A stretch of 64,000 nt of DNA from Limonium bicolor (taxonomy: Eukaryota > Streptophyta > Magnoliopsida > Caryophyllales > Plumbaginaceae), in assembly GCA_023374045.1 (NCBI GenBank), contig CM041782.1:247347882-247411881 (forward strand), read 5' to 3'. The first letter of the stretch is position 1. Each line of letters opens with the position of its first letter. Positions 58,929 through 64,000 of this stretch are shown piece after piece. A program made the position numbers and the translations under genes. Under the pieces are notes generated by a model. It was not told where the DNA came from. It saw only the letters and a list, made by a program, of their open reading frames with translations, and ran no database searches.

Positions 58929-60603
58929 CCCCCACACTTACCTTTTTGCTTGTCCTCAAGCAAAACCATGTACCCAAGCAAGTAGGGAATGCTCAATACT
59001 AACAAATATTATTATGAAGGGTAGGATAAGGAGGTGAACAGTACATGATCTTAAACTTTTTGAGGAGTGTGAACCATCACCTACTGGTGGCACAGGTGTG
59101 CTCAGGGTAAAAGTAAAAATTAGAGTTCCGGGGTATGATCTGGAGTACTTCAATGCTTTTGAGTTAAGGTGACTTTGAGAACTTTTACCACGGCCAACTT
59201 CTCTCAAGAATGGGCATTGAGGAGAAAACAAAAGGAAAGATAGATTTACATTTGTTTCAGTTTTGCATAAGAGATGAGAAGATAATATGTAGGCATCAAG
59301 CCTGTGTATTTAAGAACACTCAACTCTCTTTTGTTGGTTACCAATGGCGTCTCGTAAGTCCCTTGTTTATTTTTATTTATTTATTTTTTGACAAAGAAGC
59401 ACCCCTTAGCAATCCCTAAGAGGGAAGACAGAAAGAATCCCTGAGCAATAAAAATCCAACCACTACAGATCATTTGGTCACACCGCATAAAAAATGCTCC
59501 TCAAAAGTAATCAAAATGAAAAATTTTAAATTTGTACCATTTATCCCACAATTCATAATAGTATTTGTTCTTAAAGAGAACAACCCACATATAAAGGGTC
59601 CACGATATTGAATTTGGACAAACGCAAGATAAGCAGAGAGATTAAGCATTTTAGCACAAAATTTCACCGAAAAGGGCACTCACCCCCACACTTAAATTGG
59701 ACAATGCCCTCATTGTTCACCAGAAAAACAAGGGAAGGTTTCAGAAGACCTTTTCGGTAAGTAGATAAAATATAGAAAACACAAAGGTCACAAATAGGCA
59801 TTTTAGCACAGAAGCTCTTCACAACAGATTTTAGCAAAATAAAAGCATAATTAAAGAAACTGGTACTCCCCTAATATTGTTTTTGCTAGCGTTATAGGAG
59901 TTCCCCCACACTTGAGCTTCAGCCTCAAGTAGCGTTGCGTGATTGCAGTGTAGACATGAAGTTGCACCTGCATAAGACACTAGAAGCAACCATACTACAA
60001 ACGGGGTTAAGAGTGAGCAAAAACAAAATGTAAAGAGAACCTGAAAAAGAAAAATAAACGTAAATGAAAGATAATTTCATCCGGATTGCCTCCCGGGAAG
60101 CTGCCCTTTTTTAACGTCTTTGGCTAGACGCTACCACCATGAAGTCAGCCAAGATCGAATATGAACATTGAAGTTGGCGTTAACGGGTGGTTGGGACGGG
60201 CATCATGAATTATTGAAAAACCACCCGGATCAAAAGGAAATGTTATCTCAATACTTAAAATGTAGAAGTGTAGGCTCCACTGATCTTTAGTCAGGTGAAG
60301 GTGTCGAGATTGTTGATCCTTGGTGAGAGGATCGGATTATGGTGGAGCCTCCTCTTCGAAATTAAGGATGAAGACATCCTTATCTTCAATGAGCGGTGCA
60401 GGGAGAGCTCTGGGCCAGACTTTGTCTTCTATCTCTAGTCCGGGATCAAAAGGGAAGGTGGCCTCCACACTTAGTGGGTGAACTTTATGCTTCCACCTTA
60501 CATCATTGTTTCTTAGGTGGGGAAGGCCTTGATCCTCCAGACGAAGATCAAAGTTGGATGGCTCCTCCTCCTCAATTTTGAGGATGTAGATGTCCTTATC
60601 TTC

Positions 60604-61326
60604 TTAATGAGGCTCATTGGACGAGCTTTGATGTAAATTTACTTCAGAGGGAAGTGGCTCCTTGAAATCGACTATAGCACTCTCTTCTGATGGCTCGGAG
60701 GGAGGCGGCATCTCTTCCTTCGCAAGGTTGAGGATGTATCCACCCTCATCTTCTGGGTAGAGCACGGTGAAGGAGGGGAAATAGTAGTTGATTTCAGAGG
60801 GAGGAGACTCCATGAAGTCCAAGGAGAAACTCTCTTCTGAGGAGTTGTCTTCATAATCAAGCTGATGGTTGTTTGGTGATGGATTCACTGATTCAAATAG
60901 GGGAGGAGGTGGAGAGTAGCTTAAGTCCTCAACAGGTTGTTCCTCCTCGTGAACCACTTCATTCAGTTGTTGAACCTGTTGTTCCATGTGTTCTACCTGA
61001 TCTAGCGTTCTTTGCTGGATCATTTCAGACTTTGAGGAAAAATTTGCCATCATTTCCCTTAAAATGGCGTTGTCTCTTTCTATTGCAACCATAGGACAAT
61101 GGGAACTTTCACGGTCTCCTCCACACTCTTGGCATACAAAGATGGGGATAGGCTTGAGAGATGACTTGAAATCCTCCAAGAGAGCTCTCAATTCAGTATT
61201 TGGGTCTGAACATTGGGGGCTTTCATGGTACTCTCCGCACCTTTGACACACACTCCATTGATTGTAGTTCTCTGCGCCATAGGGGTAACCATACCAATCT
61301 CCTGCTTGATCGTAGTGACCATCCAT
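60604..61326 (-). CDS. Gag-like zinc-knuckle ORF of D, copy 2 (about 240 aa)
   Basis: It starts MDGHYDQAGDWYGYPYG (61326); an upstream in-frame Met at 61377 is less likely because it would begin in the leader. Knuckle 1 is C27-C30-H34-C39. Knuckle 2 has C65-C68-C77 with Arg at the His position and a His at 76. Residues about 115-145 are Gln/Glu-rich and probably coiled coil. The tail is acidic with SPPPPLF, SEESFSLDF and YILNLAKEEMPPPSEPS. It ends NEPH at a TAA where copy 1 has CAA. The same frame is then open from there to about 60344, covering the tail repeats. The role is presumably RNA binding/packaging; no pol accompanies it. Confidence 0.65.
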   Translation of the reverse strand: MDGHYDQAGDWYGYPYGAENYNQWSVCQRCGEYHESPQCSDPNTELRALLEDFKSSLKPIPIFVCQECGGDRESSHCPMVAIERDNAILREMMANFSSKSEMIQQRTLDQVEHMEQQVQQLNEVVHEEEQPVEDLSYSPPPPLFESVNPSPNNHQLDYEDNSSEESFSLDFMESPPSEINYYFPSFTVLYPEDEGGYILNLAKEEMPPPSEPSEESAIVDFKEPLPSEVNLHQSSSNEPH

Positions 61327-61431
61327 CAGAATTAAGTACCTTAAAAACAAAACAAAATTTAGACACAAAAGGGGCAAATAACGGAAATAAAAAAAACTAA
61401 ACAGATAATAAACCAGATAGTGGGACCGAAG

Positions 61432-61449
61432 TCCCCGGCAACGGCGCCA
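61432..61449 (-). promoter_or_regulatory. Primer binding site of D unit 2 (tRNA-Asp)
   Basis: Identical to 56816-56833, next to LTR 3. Confidence 0.93.
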
Positions 61450-61455
61450 AAAACT

Positions 61456-63031
61456 TGTTGCGCAAAATAGTAGTTAAACTATCTTGCTACTTATGAGCAG
61501 TGTACCCAATCTTTGTAGTACAACAAGGTCGTATCCACAGAGACTTCGCAACTATCTAATTAATTATCAAGTTAGTAAATGTACAAGAAGATAAATAAAA
61601 GTGCATAAAATGTAAATTGGGGGTTTAGCCAGTGGCAATCTTGGTGTTTGGGAAAATAAAAAAAATTAAAAGCTTAAATAAAACAATTATGTAACAAGTG
61701 GATGGAAAAAGGTATCCCAGGATAGCGGGGGAATTGCCTAAACTTAAACAAATTTATAACCATGTCTCAATTATTTATTGTCTATTAGAGTTAATAAGTG
61801 TCAGTTACGAACACTTAATAATAGCCTCAGTATTTTCTTGCTCAATCCGAAGTGTAAATACCAAGGTTCATTCCTTTGTGGTACTTGACTATCTCAAAAT
61901 CATATGTTGATAGTTACCATAAAAATGCAGTAGTTTGTCGCTTAAAGCATTTAACAATATTTTTTGAAAGGAATTAAAACAAGTTTAATAAGTGAGACAA
62001 GTAATAAATATTTATTTAAGTACAGACATTAATTATAATCCTAATTTGCTCTATTTGTCTGTTTAAGAATTTGGCTTGTGACCTTCCTAAATCATAGATA
62101 AGGACAACTCTTAATTAATTCAATAGACTTTTTACAATCAGAAAAAGTCTAAAATCATTAATTAGCATTAAGCAAGAATTCTTTTAATAACAGCGATGGA
62201 TTTTATCTGCTAATCAAGGAGAATAATATCTAACGTTTGTCTTTCTTTGTGGTCTATTCTCAGATTTACAAAATCATTGAAATTAGAGAAACCGTAAATG
62301 CATAAAAATGATCAGTTCTTAAGCATTTAATAATTTAGAGAGACAAAACAAATATTTATAAGCAAACTTGGTATTAATAATAAGTCTGAATTATTTGGGG
62401 TTAAACCCCATCCTAGGATACGAATAAAAATCACTGAGACATTAATAGAAATAAAAAGAAAGCAGAGATAGCCATTATTTTGGAGACTGCCGGAGGACAC
62501 GGGACTGTGATTCGCTTCTGCTCCTGCTCCTTTCTTCTCTTCTTCTTATCGTGCTTCTGCTGAGTGGTGGAATGAAGAATGAAAATAAAATGGAGAAGTG
62601 GGGGATAAGAGGATGGAATGGATCGTAGGTGTGGCTTGTGTTTTGGTCGATGGTCGTGGTTTGATGAACGGTGGTGAAGGATGGTGAACGATGGTGAATG
62701 ATTGTGAACTTTGGATTCAGAGGGAGGGATGATTTATTTGAGCAGAAGGAGCGTGGGTTTTATAGAAGAAAGGAGGAGGAAGAAGACAGGCTGAAGACAG
62801 GCTGGAACACGCGTGAGCAATTTGAGTGGGGCGGCGCCTGATATTGACGATGGAGTAGATAGATATGTTTTCAGGCGCCGTAGATATGTTTGCAGGGCCG
62901 AAGAAAATTGGGGAGGACGGTCGGCGTAGTTGCAGCTCTATTTGTTGTCCGGTCTTTTTTCCACGGACAACACACAAACATTTCTTTCTGTCAGAGAAAA
63001 TATCCACGGGCACATTGTGTCCTTCTTCTCT
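61456..63031 (-). mobile_element. D LTR copy 3, interrupted
   Basis: It matches LTR 2 (56840-58412) closely, including the shared expansion near 62680. TATA box at 62755-62765. It stops at 63031, where a LARD-family LTR begins; the hairpin modules would lie beyond. Confidence 0.92.
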
Positions 63032-64000
63032 TGAAATACCCCAAACCTTGATATATTGTTTAAATACTAAACTATGGTATTTAAAGGCTAAAAAGTGCCT
63101 TAGAAACATCTGTGAACAATATAAACCATAGTAAAATGCAATAAAGCACTAAGATACAGTTTGAGCAAAAACATGCTCTAAGCTAGGAGTGAACTTGGAT
63201 AGGACCCAAAGAGCCGACCAAGACTTAATAATATTCAATTATGATTTAATAAGGGTAACTAAGTCCTTAGGAAACTTTGGTAGACAGTTAAACCAAACAA
63301 AACACAAGAAAATACCTTAAAGTCAATAAGAGCAAAAATGTGCTCTAAGCTTGGGATAAATTTGTATAAGACCTAATGGTCATACCTACACCTTATAAAT
63401 ATGTTAATGAACATATTAAACCAATTACCAAAGAAAGCCAAGCTTGAAAACAAGTTAAAACACAAAATGTGCTTTAAGGAGTCTTAAAGCACATTTTTGA
63501 AAAATTGTCTTGTAAATGAGTTTTGAATGGCTAAATGTCCATCATTACTCTTTAATTAACATGTGTACTACTTAGTATCACATTTGGAGGTCTAAATCAA
63601 TGGGAAATCAAAAATTTCACAATGTGCCTTGTTTTTGTGAATAGTAACAAAAAAATGCTAGTTTATGACATAAGTCAATATGTAAGTTAATTGGTCAACA
63701 AAGACCATTACTTGGCCTAAAACATTAAGGGGTCGGTTTTTCATGTGTGACTCACCACACTTGACCAATCAAATAAACAAGAAAAGTAATAAAGCAAGGT
63801 TACTAATTACTTTAAGTATAAATATCTCCAAAAGTAAGCTTCCTCCTCATTTCCTTCCTTCCTTCCTTCTTCATTTCACACGGTCTTCAATCTTCTCCTC
63901 CCTTCTTCTTTGGTGATGCTACAGCACAAACACCATCTTCAAGCTTTGAACCTTTATATCTCCTAGCTCCCTTTGCCAAATCAAAAACTAAGACCCCCAT
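63032..64000 (+). mobile_element. LARD-family LTR, 5' part, running off the window
   Basis: It begins TGAAATACCCCAAACC and follows LARD 31067 to about 32035 with more divergence than the LARD LTR pair shows. TATA box TATAAATA at 63817-63824, followed by a CT-rich leader and 'cacacggt'. The bases before it, TCTCT (63027-63031), are the predicted left target duplication. Confidence 0.9.
63817..63824 (+). promoter_or_regulatory. TATA box of the LARD-family LTR at the right edge
   Basis: AGTATAAATATCTCC about 785 bp into the LTR; transcription would start in the CT-rich stretch that follows. Confidence 0.5.

Larger units (their letters stand above)
58929..61455 (-). mobile_element. D internal unit 2
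   Basis: Same layout as unit 1: PPT at 58929-58939, non-coding 58940-60140, gag-like ORF to 61326, primer site 61432-61449. Confidence 0.85.
52250..63031 (-). mobile_element. Element D: Athila-type tandem array LTR-internal-LTR-internal-LTR
   Basis: Three LTR copies start at 52250, 56840 and 61456 and alternate with two ~2.5-kb internal units (54317-56839 and 58929-61455). Each unit has its own tRNA-Asp primer site and PPT on minus. The third LTR is cut at 63031 by a LARD-family LTR. No pol is present; each unit has one gag-like ORF. The left flank is satellite (CACTG before the LTR). Such three-LTR arrays arise by unequal recombination between LTRs or tandem insertion. Confidence 0.9.

Overview
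This 64-kb window is plant (eudicot-type) repetitive DNA, and no host gene could be supported. The plant assignment rests on the element lineages: a Tekay/Del-type chromovirus with a C-terminal chromodomain, a Tat/Ogre-type element with a tRNA-Arg-like primer site, Athila-type elements with a tRNA-Asp primer site, and a Sirevirus-like Ty1/copia element with an extra ORF after pol. All coding sequence found belongs to LTR retrotransposons, and nearly all of it is broken. The species cannot be named from the sequence. Element names A, C, D, E, F, G and LARD are local labels used throughout.

Layout. 1-1611 is a degenerate tandem satellite. 1612-2878 is the 5' part of a long LTR (G). A minus-strand element with 4.35-kb LTRs (E) starts at 2879; it has a target duplication candidate only on its left. 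E is the host of most other insertions. Its internal region appears in three pieces (7226-8708, 17725 to about 19446, about 49280-51290), followed by a 647-bp stub of its 5' LTR (51291-51937). Inserted in it are: element A (8709-17724, Tekay chromovirus, minus strand, TSD CAATG); element C (19447-28452, non-autonomous Tat/Ogre type, minus, TSD ATTAT); an LTR fragment (28453-28878); and a 5'-truncated Sirevirus-like copia element F (28879 to about 49280, minus). F is itself split by a complete plus-strand 14-kb element (LARD, 31067-45067, TSD TGTTT) with 4.57-kb LTRs and no intact gene.

Right side. A second small block of the satellite (51938-52249) is followed by D, a minus-strand Athila-type tandem array LTR-internal-LTR-internal-LTR (52250-63031). 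Its 2.5-kb internal units carry only one gag-like zinc-knuckle ORF. A further LARD-family LTR is inserted in the last D LTR at 63032 and runs off the window.

Most interesting signals. (1) A tripartite palindromic module, GTCCGAAC-N4-GTCCGGAC-N6/7-GTTCGGAC, lies inside the LTRs of three unrelated lineages (Tekay, LARD, Athila type), and a related GTCCG/CGGAC cluster lies in the Tat-type LTR. (2) Stem-loops overlap the primer site and immediately precede the polypurine tract in the Tekay/LARD/E group, and their stems differ between elements by compensatory changes. (3) LARD and E carry integrase fossils with different lesions, while some non-coding blocks are nearly identical, as expected of elements moved in trans. 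(4) LTR pairs differ largely by one-base indels, so some frameshifts may be assembly errors.
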